Shown: positions 1-6,618 of the stretch, piece by piece
How the letters are laid out: each line of letters opens with the position of its first letter
Position numbering within the stretch: the first letter of the stretch is position 1
Source of the DNA: CAVTZP01 sp964456815
Lineage (GTDB): Bacteria > Chloroflexota > Dehalococcoidia > Dehalococcoidales > BS750m-G39
Assembly: GCA_964456815.1 (NCBI GenBank)
Contig: CAYWCO010000010.1
Coordinates: 1-18,950, forward strand
Direction of reading: 5' to 3'
Length of the DNA stretch: 18,950 bases
Made by a program: the position numbers and the translations under genes
The notes under the pieces: generated by a model
Seen by the model: the letters and a program-made list of their open reading frames with translations, nothing else
Told to the model about the DNA's origin: nothing
Databases searched by the model: none

Positions 1-13
1 GAAGAAAAAGAGA

Positions 14-37
14 TAGGGGTGAGGTTGAACACCCCTA
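14..37 (-). terminator. GC-rich hairpin, possible minus-strand terminator
   Basis: Positions 14-21 (TAGGGGTG) pair perfectly with 30-37 (CACCCCTA), giving an 8 bp stem with an 8-nt loop. Read on the minus strand the stem is followed by a pyrimidine run (ATCTCTTTTTCTTC), as expected of a factor-independent terminator. It could stop antisense transcripts running on from the transketolase genes, or belong to a gene left of the window. The right arm and loop overlap the proposed tRNA promoter, so it may be only a repeat fragment. Confidence 0.3.
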
Positions 38-53
38 ATAAAAGCAGTAAAAT
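25..53 (+). promoter_or_regulatory. Promoter of the tRNA-Leu / plsY unit
   Basis: A -35 box TTGAAC (25-30) and a -10 box TAAAAT (48-53) are separated by exactly 17 bp. The expected start is near position 60, about 7 nt before the mature tRNA 5' end. Matches to the sigma70 consensus are 4/6 and 5/6. The spacing and the position just upstream of a tRNA make it credible; it is an inference by eye. Confidence 0.5.
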
Positions 54-66
54 GGCGACAGTTAGT

Positions 67-148
67 GCCGGGGTGGCGGAATTGGCAGACGCACCGGACT
101 TAAAATCCGGCGGAGCAATCCTTGTGGGTTCGAGTCCCACCCCCGGCA
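67..148 (+). tRNA. tRNA-Leu (anticodon TAA)
   Basis: The cloverleaf can be drawn directly. The acceptor stem GCCGGGG (67-73) pairs with CCCCGGC (141-147), and A148 is the discriminator base. The anticodon stem CCGGA/TCCGG encloses the loop CTTAAAA with anticodon TAA at 101-103, which reads UUA. The T stem GTGGG (124-128) pairs with CCCAC (136-140) around TTCGAGT. A variable arm GGA-GCAA-TCC (112-121) makes it a class II tRNA, as expected for leucine. The D-arm contains the leucine-like GGCAGACGC stretch. The 3' CCA is not encoded, so a CCA-adding enzyme must supply it. The downstream acyltransferase gene starts 14 nt after the tRNA end, so the two are probably cotranscribed. Confidence 0.97.
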
Positions 149-162
149 TAAAAAGTATAAAA

Positions 163-729
163 ATGCCCTGGCTAATAGTAACACTGGGTTATTTTATCGG
201 CTCCATCCCCACCGCCTATATCGCCGGGCGCCTGCTCAAGGGCAAGGATATCCGGCGCCTGGGGGATGCCAATATGGGTGCCGCCAATGCCTTCCGCCAG
301 CTGGGGGCAAAGGTGGGGATAACAGTAGGTATTATTGACGCCGCCAAGGGGGTACTGGCGGTTGTTATCGCTCAGATAGCCAATATCCCTCAGCTTGCGG
401 TGCTGTTTGCCGGCGTAGCCGTCGTCGTCGGTCACAACTGGCCGGTCTTTATCGGCTTCAGGGGAGGTCGGGGGGAGGCAACTACTATCGGTGTGCTGCT
501 AGCCATATTAACCGTGCCCATGCTGATAATAGCCTTACCGGCGATAGCCGCCCACTTTATCTTTCGGGATACAACTAAAGCCGCCCCCTTTATATTCGTC
601 CCCCTACCGCTGGTCTGCTGGCTGACGGGGGCTTCGGGAACGCTTATCGCCTACAGCATCGCCCTGCCCTGTCTGGTGGGCTTTACCCATTTCCTGAGGA
701 CAAGGCGAACGGCAACACGCCAGGCGTAA
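163..729 (+). CDS. plsY: PlsY-family acyl-phosphate:glycerol-3-phosphate acyltransferase
   Basis: This 188-residue integral membrane protein belongs to the PlsY family, which moves an acyl group from acyl-phosphate to sn-glycerol-3-phosphate as the first step of phospholipid synthesis. The three family motifs are present in order: GSIP at residues 13-16, GDANMGAANAF at 34-44, and GHNWPVF followed by GGRGEAT at 90-107. The rest is made of hydrophobic membrane segments, and the length is typical. The frame is open upstream through the tRNA, but ATG 163 begins exactly at the usual PlsY N-terminus, so I chose it. No Shine-Dalgarno sequence precedes it. Two motif positions differ from the common form: Thr is replaced by Ala in the second motif (usually GNxGATN), and Glu follows GGRG where Val or Ile is usual. 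It may therefore be a diverged paralogue rather than the main PlsY. Its stop codon directly abuts the end of the convergent transketolase gene. Confidence 0.85.
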   Translation: MPWLIVTLGYFIGSIPTAYIAGRLLKGKDIRRLGDANMGAANAFRQLGAKVGITVGIIDAAKGVLAVVIAQIANIPQLAVLFAGVAVVVGHNWPVFIGFRGGRGEATTIGVLLAILTVPMLIIALPAIAAHFIFRDTTKAAPFIFVPLPLVCWLTGASGTLIAYSIALPCLVGFTHFLRTRRTATRQA

Positions 730-1668
730 TTACTTGCGTTTTATGGCTGACCTTACCGCCTGCCCAATATCCCCTGCCGTTAGACCGTATCGCTCAAAAA
801 GCTCCGCCGGCTTACCCGACTTGGCGTAGGTGTCTTTAATGGCCACGAATTCAATCGGCACCGGCTGGTTTACGGCAACCACCCGAGCCACGGCACTGCC
901 CAGGCCACCGTGCTCCAGGTGCTCCTCAGCGGTAACGATAGCCCCGGTCTCAGCCGCCGCCTGGATAATAGCCGCCTCATCAATGGGCTTGAGCGTGGAC
1001 ATATTCAGCACCCGGCAGTCTATGCCCTCCCCCTTAAGGCTCTCGGCAGCCTCCAGCGCCGCCTTCACCATCAAGCCGATGGCAATTATGGTGGCGTCCC
1101 CGCCCTGCCTCATCTCTACCGCCTTACCCAGATTGAAGCGGTAGCTCTGGTCATAGACCAGCGGCAGCTTGGGACGGCACAACCTGATATAGAATGGTCC
1201 GGAGCGGGCGGCGGCCACCCTCACCGCCTGGGCGGTCTCAATAGCGTCGGCGGGCACGATAACGGTAAAACCGGGGAGAGAGCCTATCAGCGCCAGGTCT
1301 TCAATAGACTGGTGCGAGGTGCCATCCTCACCAACGCTGATGCCGCTGTGGCTGACGACCAGCTTAACATTGAGCTTGGGCTGAGCGATAGACATGCGAA
1401 TCTGGTCAAAACAACGCCCGGGGACAAAAACGGCAAAGGTGCTGGCAAATGGTATCTTGCCCGAGGCTGCCAGCCCGGCAGCAATACTGACCATATTCTG
1501 CTCGGCGATACCGCAGTTAAAGAAACGCTCCGGGAACTTATCGGCAAAAAGCTTGGTCCTGGTGGAGCGGGAGAGGTCGGCATCCAGCACCACGATATCC
1601 GGGTTTTCCCTGCCCAGCTCAACCAGTGTCTCACCGTAAGCCTGCCTCAGATAAAACTCCTGAGCCAT
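730..1668 (-). CDS. Transketolase, C-terminal subunit
   Basis: This 312-residue protein is the C-terminal half of transketolase: the pyrimidine-binding domain of the thiamine diphosphate site followed by the C-terminal transketolase domain. With the N-terminal subunit it transfers two-carbon units between sugar phosphates in the non-oxidative pentose phosphate pathway. The cofactor-activating Glu is visible in GIAEQNM (E56). The PYR domain spans about residues 5-165 and the C-terminal domain about 185-305, with the family's VTAEEH motif near 245. Its ATG (1668-1666) shares one base with the TAA stop of the upstream subunit gene (TAATG), which suggests translational coupling and equal production. 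Split transketolases are common in archaea, Firmicutes and Chloroflexota. A 1-deoxyxylulose-5-phosphate synthase relative is unlikely, because the partner gene is clearly the transketolase N-terminal section. Confidence 0.93.
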   Translation of the reverse strand: MAQEFYLRQAYGETLVELGRENPDIVVLDADLSRSTRTKLFADKFPERFFNCGIAEQNMVSIAAGLAASGKIPFASTFAVFVPGRCFDQIRMSIAQPKLNVKLVVSHSGISVGEDGTSHQSIEDLALIGSLPGFTVIVPADAIETAQAVRVAAARSGPFYIRLCRPKLPLVYDQSYRFNLGKAVEMRQGGDATIIAIGLMVKAALEAAESLKGEGIDCRVLNMSTLKPIDEAAIIQAAAETGAIVTAEEHLEHGGLGSAVARVVAVNQPVPIEFVAIKDTYAKSGKPAELFERYGLTAGDIGQAVRSAIKRK

Positions 1669-2552
1669 TATTCCAGCTCCTTCAGTGCCAGCTTTACTTC
1701 CTCGGCAGTGGGCGCTGTGCCGTGAAAATGGGGGTTATTCTCCATAAAGCTTACCCCCTTGCCCTTGATGGTGTGAGCCAGGATGAGCGCTGGCTGCCCC
1801 TTGACCAGCTTCGCCTTATTAAGGGCTTGGGTAAGCTGGGGAATACTATGCCCATCAGCCTCAATAACCTGCCAGCCGAAGGCTTGCCACTTTGCCGGGA
1901 GGGGGTCAAGGTTCATCACATCACGGTTCCAGCCGTCTATCTGCTGACCGTTGTTGTCCACTATAGCCGTCAGGTTATCCACCTTGAAGTGGGCAGCAGC
2001 CATCGCCGCCTCCCACACCTGCCCCTCATCACACTCCCCATCCCCCAACAGGGCATATACCCGGTAGTCCTTCGAGTTAAGCCGCCCCGCCAGAGCCACG
2101 CCAATGGCGAAGGACAATCCCTGCCCCAGAGCCCCAGCAGACATCTCCACGCCGGTGGTAACCGTGCAGTCAGTATGGCCCTGAAGGCAGCTATCCATCT
2201 GCCTCAGCGTAAGTAGTTCATCTGTGGGGAAGTAGCCGCACTCAGCCAGGGTAGCGTAGAGGGCAGGAGCGGCATGCCCCTTGCTCAGGATGAACCTGTC
2301 CCTATCCGGCCAGTGAGGGTCCTGCGGCTTATGCCTCAGCACCTTAAAATAAAGGGTGGCCAAAATCTCCACCGCAGAAAGGGAGCCGCCGGGGTGACCG
2401 CTGCCAGCCCTCCCCGTCATGGTAACGATGTGGCGGCGCAGCCTCTTGGCGATAGCCTCCAGTTCAGCTAGCGGCGCTGATGATGAAAAAACCTCGGCTT
2501 TAACGCTCTGGGCCGAGGTTGATGATGGATTGCATTTTTCGGGTACCGACAT
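1668..2552 (-). CDS. Transketolase, N-terminal subunit
   Basis: This 294-residue protein is the thiamine-diphosphate-binding half of transketolase. It shows the GSGHPGGS substrate and cofactor motif (His53), SKGHAAPALYA near 90-100, and the ThDP motif GDGECDEGQ (170-178) that ends with DNNG (199-202). I chose ATG 2552: a GAAGGGG ribosome binding sequence lies about 6 nt upstream. The in-frame GTG at 2558, which would add two residues, falls inside that sequence. The first 25 residues are Ser-rich and absent from most homologues. It is the first gene of a two-gene operon with the C-terminal subunit. The promoter proposed at 2573-2602 would leave a leader of about 14 nt. Confidence 0.92.
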   Translation of the reverse strand: MSVPEKCNPSSTSAQSVKAEVFSSSAPLAELEAIAKRLRRHIVTMTGRAGSGHPGGSLSAVEILATLYFKVLRHKPQDPHWPDRDRFILSKGHAAPALYATLAECGYFPTDELLTLRQMDSCLQGHTDCTVTTGVEMSAGALGQGLSFAIGVALAGRLNSKDYRVYALLGDGECDEGQVWEAAMAAAHFKVDNLTAIVDNNGQQIDGWNRDVMNLDPLPAKWQAFGWQVIEADGHSIPQLTQALNKAKLVKGQPALILAHTIKGKGVSFMENNPHFHGTAPTAEEVKLALKELE

Positions 2553-2572
2553 TACCACCCCTTCGTTTATCT

Positions 2573-2602
2573 ATTATACAACACTTAATAAACTCAGGTC
2601 TA
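2573..2602 (-). promoter_or_regulatory. Promoter of the transketolase operon
   Basis: On the minus strand a perfect -10 box TATAAT (2578-2573) is preceded, 18 bp upstream, by TAGACC (2602-2597; 4/6 match to TTGACA). Transcription would start near 2566, just upstream of the GAAGGGG ribosome binding sequence of the ATG at 2552. The call rests on the -10 box and its position. Confidence 0.5.
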
Positions 2603-2643
2603 CACTTTGGGAGGGTATTTATCAACCTCACCCCCTTAAAGCA

Positions 2644-2770
2644 CCCAGAAAAATCTTCGATTTTCCTGGGAACCCGCTTTATCCCCCTCTCCATTCTTGG
2701 AGAGGGGGAAAGTATTTCATAGAAGAGGGGCTGGCGCCCCTCTTAGACACCCCACTTTCGGGGGTGGGGG
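2644..2770. repeat. Cluster of four GC-rich hairpins (palindromic intergenic repeat)
   Basis: Four stem-loops follow one another in 127 bases of the divergent spacer. The first, 2644-2670, has a CCCAG/CTGGG base and a AAAATC/GATTTT upper stem around TTC. The second, 2683-2708, is a perfect 11 bp stem (CCCCCTCTCCA/TGGAGAGGGGG) with a 4-nt loop. The third, 2723-2744, is a perfect 9 bp stem (AAGAGGGGC/GCCCCTCTT) with loop TGGC. The fourth, 2748-2766, has a CACCCC/GGGGTG stem with alternative pairing out to 2769. A smaller one, CGCCC-ATA-GGGCG, lies at 2796-2808. No frame here looks like a protein. The make-up resembles a dispersed palindromic intergenic element; its lying between two divergent promoters argues against a simple terminator. 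This accounts for most of the 2553-2891 gap; the rest holds the two promoters. Confidence 0.65.
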
Positions 2771-2842
2771 AGAAAATTATGGGATAAGTCACAGACGCCC
2801 ATAGGGCGGGATGGTGGGAAAAAGAGCTAAGCCCAACTTGGT

Positions 2843-2871
2843 TTGATTTTTTCCTCCACCTCTGCTTTAAT
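2843..2871 (+). promoter_or_regulatory. Promoter of the bL25 gene
   Basis: A -35 box TTGATT (2843-2848) and a -10 box TTTAAT (2866-2871) are 17 bp apart, with 4/6 and 5/6 consensus matches. The start would fall near 2878, giving a leader of about 14 nt that still includes the AGGAGA ribosome binding site at 2881-2886. Confidence 0.5.
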
Positions 2872-2891
2872 TAGTGCCGTAGGAGAAATAG

Positions 2892-3566
2892 ATGGAAGGC
2901 TTAAAACTACAGGCTGATAAGAGAGATGTACTGGGCAAGAAGACAAGATTTTTGCGCCGCCAGGGGATTACCCCGGCCCACCTCTTCGGGCACGGCCTTG
3001 AGTCACAAGCACTGCAGTGTGATACGGCTAAACTTCAGCGGGTTATTGCCCGGGCGGGAATGACCAGGCTTATTACCCTCGGCATTGAAGGGGGCAAGGA
3101 GCCAAGAAAAGTATTCATCAGGGAAATCCAGAGGGACGCCTGCACCGGCGAACTGCTTCATGTTGACCTCTTTCAGATAAGGAAGGCGGAGAAGATAAGG
3201 GTTGATGTTCCCATTATTCTGGTTGGTGAAGCACCAATAATGAAAACAAAGGGATATACCCTCACTCACAGCCTGACCAGCCTGAGCATTGAGTGCCTCC
3301 CCGACAAGCTTCCCCCCCAGATAGAGGTTGACCTGGGCCCACTGGAGGAGGTGGGGCAGGCAATCTATGTTAGAGACATCACCTTTAGCCCTGATATTAC
3401 ACTTCATACTGACCCAGACCAGATGGTGGTGAAGATCACCGAGGCGCGCATGGTGGAAGAGGTAATACCGGAGGAGGTGGCAGCAGAGGCTGAAGCTGAA
3501 GCCGCAGCTGAAGAAGGGGCTGAGGAGGGGGCTGAGGAAAAACCAGAGGAGCAACCATCTGCTTGA
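2892..3566 (+). CDS. rplY: Large ribosomal subunit protein bL25 (CTC form)
   Basis: This 224-residue protein is the long, CTC-type bL25, which binds 5S rRNA in the central protuberance of the 50S subunit. The N-terminal L25 domain (about residues 4-92) carries the family pattern: a KRDVLGKKTRFLRRQGITPA opening and the LHVDLFQI segment near 88-95. A beta-rich C-terminal domain follows (about 98-185, with VDVPIILVGEAP). The last 35 residues are an Ala/Glu-rich acidic tail, common in CTC proteins and probably disordered. ATG 2892 is preceded by AGGAGA at a 5-nt spacing. The following zinc-finger gene begins 28 nt downstream without an obvious promoter and is probably cotranscribed. Confidence 0.93.
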   Translation: MEGLKLQADKRDVLGKKTRFLRRQGITPAHLFGHGLESQALQCDTAKLQRVIARAGMTRLITLGIEGGKEPRKVFIREIQRDACTGELLHVDLFQIRKAEKIRVDVPIILVGEAPIMKTKGYTLTHSLTSLSIECLPDKLPPQIEVDLGPLEEVGQAIYVRDITFSPDITLHTDPDQMVVKITEARMVEEVIPEEVAAEAEAEAAAEEGAEEGAEEKPEEQPSA

Positions 3567-3594
3567 GGCTAGCCCGATAAGGAGGTAAGAGGTA

Positions 3595-4113
3595 ATGGCA
3601 AACTGTGCTTATCATCCAAAACGTGAGGCTGTTGGGGCTTGCGTCAGTTGCGGTAAACTGGTTTGTGACGAGTGTAAGACAATCTTAGCAGGAAAAATCT
3701 ACTGCAATCCCTGTGCCGATAATATGTTTGCCGGTAGGACTGGGGTTAGCGCCCCGGGAGCAGGAAACACCTCCGGGCAGGGTAGCTCAGCCGTGGTTCC
3801 AAAAGAAATTGAGGGGTGGAACTGGGGAGCCTTCCTGCTGGGCTGGATATGGGGGATTGGCAACAGCGTCTGGATATCATTCCTTGAGCTTGTGCCGTAT
3901 ATCGGCTGGGTCATGGCTTTTGTGCTCGGTGCCAAGGGAAGCGAATGGGCATGGCGATACAAGAGGTGGGACAGCATTGAGCACTTCAAGAGAACCCAGA
4001 GGACCTGGACTATGTGGGGGATAGGCGTTGTTGGCGGTGCAATCGTTCTCGGTATCTTAATATGGATTATTATATTTACGGCAATGCTCTCCGCCGGGCC
4101 TCAATACTGGTGA
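3595..4113 (+). CDS. B-box-like zinc finger membrane protein, function unknown
   Basis: This 172-residue protein has an N-terminal zinc-binding module with ligand candidates C4, H7, C16, C19, C24, C27, C37 and C40, the spacing of a B-box-type finger. A Gly/Ser/Pro-rich linker (48-68) follows. Then comes a Trp-rich hydrophobic region (about 75-113) with the pattern WNWGAFLLGWIWG and a GAKGSEWAWR turn, then HFKRTQRTW and a final membrane helix (about 141-165). The Trp-rich part resembles a membrane domain found in many uncharacterised bacterial proteins. The finger is predicted to face the cytoplasm. Translation should be efficient: an AAGGAGGT site at 3579-3586 sits 8 nt before the ATG. Pairing with bL25 looks positional; I cannot assign a function. 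Confidence 0.8.
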   Translation: MANCAYHPKREAVGACVSCGKLVCDECKTILAGKIYCNPCADNMFAGRTGVSAPGAGNTSGQGSSAVVPKEIEGWNWGAFLLGWIWGIGNSVWISFLELVPYIGWVMAFVLGAKGSEWAWRYKRWDSIEHFKRTQRTWTMWGIGVVGGAIVLGILIWIIIFTAMLSAGPQYW

Positions 4114-4137
4114 ATATAACCCCTAGCCCAACTATGG

Positions 4138-4166
4138 TTGAAGTCATCCTGTGACTCTGCTAAAAT
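4138..4166 (+). promoter_or_regulatory. Promoter giving a leaderless amidohydrolase message
   Basis: TTGAAG (4138-4143) and TAAAAT (4161-4166) are separated by exactly 17 bp. The predicted start, 7 nt past the -10 box, is position 4173, the A of the amidohydrolase ATG. No ribosome binding sequence lies between the -10 box and the ATG (CTGGCG), which fits a leaderless transcript. Confidence 0.5.
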
Positions 4167-4172
4167 CTGGCG

Positions 4173-5021
4173 ATGATAGTTGACTTTCACACCCACGTAT
4201 TCCCGCCCCAGATAAAGAAAAACCGCAAAAAGTATATTGAGCGTGACCCCTGTTTTGCCATCCTCTACTCAGACCCCAAAGCCAAAATAGCCACCGCCGA
4301 CGAGCTAATCGCCAGCATGGATAAAGCCGGGGTTGATGTCTCGGTTATTGCCAATATCGGCTGGACTACCCATGAGCTTTGCCTTGAGACCAACGACTAC
4401 ATTATGGAGTCGGTATCCCGCTACCCCGAAAGGCTTATCGGCTTCGGTGCCGTCCAGCCGCAGTCGCCTGAGGGGGCGGTGGCTGAAATCGAGCGCTGCA
4501 CCAAGGCGGGGCTGAAAGGTATCGGCGAGATGAGGCCGGATATCCAGCTCCTTGACCTTACCGATGAGCTCTTGATGGCGCCCCTTGTTGAGGCGCTGAG
4601 AAAGCATAAGCTAATCCTGCTCACCCACGCCTCCGAACCCGTAGGTCATGACTATCCGGGGAAGGGGATTGTCACCCCGGATATGCTCTACCCCTTTATC
4701 ACCAGCTTCCCCGACTTAACCATCGTCTGCGCCCACTGGGGGGGCGGTCTGCCCTTTTACGGCCTGATGCCTGAGGTCAAGAAGGCGATGGCTAACGTCT
4801 TTTTTGACACCGCTGCTTCCCCACTCCTGTATACGCCCCAGATATACAACCAGGTTATCCAGCTTGTCGGCGCCGATAAGGTTCTCTTCGGCAGCGACTA
4901 TCCCCTGCTGGAACAGAAGCGCCTAATTGAAGAGATTAAAGCGCTTGAGCTACCCCAGGAAACAGAAAACCTCATCCTGTCAGGGAATGCCCAGAGGCTC
5001 CTCGGTATCAGAGGTAAATAG
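4173..5021 (+). CDS. Metal-dependent amidohydrolase (amidohydrolase_2 / ACMSD-like family)
   Basis: This 282-residue protein is a TIM-barrel metal hydrolase of the amidohydrolase_2 family, which includes aminocarboxymuconate-semialdehyde and other decarboxylases and hydrolases. The metal and catalytic residues are visible: HxH at H6 and H8 (VDFHTHVF), H152 (THASEP), H188 (AHWGGG) and D242 (GSDYP). The length is normal for the family, and the substrate cannot be told from sequence. It is followed 2 nt later by thpR, so the two form an operon. ATG 4173 lacks a Shine-Dalgarno sequence but lies 7 nt past a -10 box, which suggests initiation on a leaderless message. No other in-frame start upstream restores a better N-terminus, because HxH must lie near the beginning. 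Confidence 0.87.
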   Translation: MIVDFHTHVFPPQIKKNRKKYIERDPCFAILYSDPKAKIATADELIASMDKAGVDVSVIANIGWTTHELCLETNDYIMESVSRYPERLIGFGAVQPQSPEGAVAEIERCTKAGLKGIGEMRPDIQLLDLTDELLMAPLVEALRKHKLILLTHASEPVGHDYPGKGIVTPDMLYPFITSFPDLTIVCAHWGGGLPFYGLMPEVKKAMANVFFDTAASPLLYTPQIYNQVIQLVGADKVLFGSDYPLLEQKRLIEEIKALELPQETENLILSGNAQRLLGIRGK

Positions 5022-5023
5022 CC

Positions 5024-5626
5024 GTGGAGCAACTTCGCTGTTTTATCGCCATTGAGCTTCCCGAGGAGATAAAGGCCGGGCTTTCCCGGCTTCAGGCGCA
5101 ACTAAAATTAGGTAATCAGTTCCCGGTGAAGTGGGTTGACCCCTATAGCATCCACATGACCCTAAAATTCCTGGGCAATGTTAATGCAGATATGATGAGC
5201 CAGATAACCGAAGCCATAGCGGAGGCGGCTCAGGGGGTATCCCCCTTTAACCTTGAGATTAAGGGCCTGGGCGTTTTCCCCAACCTGAGGCGGGTACAGG
5301 TCGTATGGGTGGGGGTAAGCGGGGAGGTGGACAAGCTACTCCAGCTCCAGAAGGACATCGAGTCCTCTCTGGCAATACTTGGTTTTACCCCTGAGGCGAG
5401 GGCGTTTTCCCCCCACCTCACCCTGGCGCGAGTCCGTGACCGGGCCTCATCTGACGAGCGGCAGAGACTGGGGCAGCTTATAGCCAGCACCAAATTTGAG
5501 ACAGCCTATACCTTCCTCGTGGAGGCTATCAGCCTGATGAGGAGCCAGCTAACCAGGGAGGGTGCCATTTACAGCCAAATCAGTTCGGTGGAACTGGGAA
5601 AGCCCTTGTCAACAACCGCTGGATAG
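5024..5626 (+). CDS. thpR: RNA 2',3'-cyclic phosphodiesterase (2H family)
   Basis: This 200-residue protein belongs to the ThpR/LigT 2H phosphoesterase family, which opens 2',3'-cyclic phosphate RNA ends and can join 2'-5' linkages in vitro. Both catalytic HxTx signatures are present: HMTL at 44-47 and HLTL at 131-134. The N-terminal RCFIAIELP strand is typical of the family, as is the length. The start is GTG 5024, with AGAGGT (5010-5015) 8 nt upstream, lying over the stop codon of the amidohydrolase gene 2 nt away. The two are therefore likely translated together; no functional link is known. The promoter for the next gene overlaps its 3' end. Confidence 0.92.
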   Translation: MEQLRCFIAIELPEEIKAGLSRLQAQLKLGNQFPVKWVDPYSIHMTLKFLGNVNADMMSQITEAIAEAAQGVSPFNLEIKGLGVFPNLRRVQVVWVGVSGEVDKLLQLQKDIESSLAILGFTPEARAFSPHLTLARVRDRASSDERQRLGQLIASTKFETAYTFLVEAISLMRSQLTREGAIYSQISSVELGKPLSTTAG

Positions 5627-5634
5627 TGTATACT
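5606..5634 (+). promoter_or_regulatory. Strong promoter upstream of the zinc ribbon gene
   Basis: TTGTCA (5606-5611; 5/6) and TATACT (5629-5634; 5/6) are separated by exactly 17 bp, one of the best promoter matches in the window. The start would be near 5641, giving a 30-nt leader with a GGAGGT ribosome binding site. The -35 box lies inside the end of thpR. Confidence 0.6.
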
Positions 5635-5670
5635 GCATAAGATTTAATTTTGGTTGGGAGGTGGACTTTA

Positions 5671-5874
5671 ATGGAACAATCCAATTTCCCCAAATGCCAG
5701 AAATGCAATTCTGGCGACCTGGTACCCCTTTCTGACTTTGGCAGTCAAGGGGCGGACATTCACTACAAGGCATGGGTTTGCACCAATCCTGATTGTGGTT
5801 TTAACCTGAAAATCAGGAACGGTGATGTTTATATTAACGAACCCATTATCAGCGGGGCTTCACGCTCCCGCTAA
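5671..5874 (+). CDS. Small zinc ribbon protein, function unknown
   Basis: This 67-residue protein carries two cysteine pairs, C9-x2-C12 and C37-x4-C42, likely forming one zinc ribbon; the segment between is polar. I do not recognise a characterised family. The start is ATG 5671, preceded by GGAGGT (5657-5662) at an 8-nt spacing; the frame is open upstream to TTG 5650, but that start would lie before the ribosome binding site. It has its own strong promoter and may be cotranscribed with comF, 42 nt downstream. A 6+6 bp palindrome (AAAACT-AGC-AGTTTT, 5874-5888) follows the stop codon. Confidence 0.75.
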   Translation: MEQSNFPKCQKCNSGDLVPLSDFGSQGADIHYKAWVCTNPDCGFNLKIRNGDVYINEPIISGASRSR

Positions 5875-5916
5875 AAACTAGCAGTTTTCCCGAAGCTTTA
5901 AATTGCGGGGCTAAAT

Positions 5917-6618
5917 GTGCTTCCTCAGTTAAATAAACTTAAGGGGATAGCACTTGACCTTCTATTTCCGCGCTGGTGTGTTGGCTGCGGGAGGGAAGGT
6001 GACTTCATCTGCCCCTCTTGCCTCCAGTCGCTGCCCAGAATTACGCCCCCCCTCTGCCCCAGATGCGGCCTACCACAGTCCCGCGCTAAAATCTGTCCCA
6101 CTTGCGCTGGCTGGGAGGCGGAGATAAACGGTATCCGCTCCCCGTTCCGCTTTGACGGGGTAATACGCCAGGCAATCCACGAGCTAAAGTACAGAAACCT
6201 CAGAGCCATAGCCGGGCTCTTTGCTCGCTTGCTCAATGACTATCTCATCGCCAACCCCCTGCCCGGGGAGGTGGTGGTGCCGGTACCACTGCACCCGAAA
6301 CGCTTAAGAGAGCGTGGCTACAACCAGTCAAGCCTGCTGGCTCAAGAGCTGAGCAAGCTCACCGAATTGCCCCTCGTGGATGACTGCCTTATCCGGGCAT
6401 ATCATTCCCCACCCCAGGCGAGGACGGCTAACGTCGATGAGCGGCGCCGTAATGTCGCCGATGTCTTCTCCTGCCGCGACCAGAGGCTAAAGGGCAAGCA
6501 GGTCTTGCTTATAGACGACGTCTCCACCTCCGGGGCTACCCTTGACGCCTGCGCCCGGGCACTAAAGCAAGCCGGAGCCACCTCGGTTTGGGGGTTAGTG
6601 CTGGCCAGGGAGATATGA
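5917..6618 (+). CDS. comF: ComF family protein (phosphoribosyltransferase-like)
   Basis: This 233-residue protein has an N-terminal zinc-binding part with four CxxC pairs (C21/C24, C32/C35, C47/C50, C60/C63) and a C-terminal type I phosphoribosyltransferase domain. The latter contains VPVPLHPKRLRERGYNQ (121-137), typical of ComF, and the PRPP-binding loop VLLIDDVSTSGAT (196-208). ComF proteins take part in DNA uptake, probably after ssDNA entry, and in replication-related steps; the enzymatic reaction is not established. The start is probably GTG 5917 with only a weak GCGGGG ribosome binding sequence, so the exact N-terminus is uncertain by a few residues. Its TGA overlaps the ATG of the alkyltransferase gene by 4 nt, giving a comF-ogt operon. 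Confidence 0.92.
   Translation: MLPQLNKLKGIALDLLFPRWCVGCGREGDFICPSCLQSLPRITPPLCPRCGLPQSRAKICPTCAGWEAEINGIRSPFRFDGVIRQAIHELKYRNLRAIAGLFARLLNDYLIANPLPGEVVVPVPLHPKRLRERGYNQSSLLAQELSKLTELPLVDDCLIRAYHSPPQARTANVDERRRNVADVFSCRDQRLKGKQVLLIDDVSTSGATLDACARALKQAGATSVWGLVLAREI

Noticed and set aside
19..162. N-terminal extension of the plsY frame back to position 19.
   Set aside because: It would translate through the complete tRNA-Leu gene; the PlsY family N-terminus matches ATG 163.
910..2216. Long plus-strand frames (271 and 196 codons) opposite the transketolase genes.
   Set aside because: They are antisense to well-recognised genes, have no family resemblance, and arise from GC-rich codon use.
3003..3554. 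Minus-strand frame of 183 codons opposite bL25.
   Set aside because: Its translation is low-complexity and matches nothing recognisable; it mirrors the Ala/Glu tail and body of bL25.
5874..5888. Terminator after the zinc ribbon gene (AAAACT-AGC-AGTTTT).
   Set aside because: The stem is AT-rich and followed by CCCG rather than a T-run, so it is noted only as a small palindrome.
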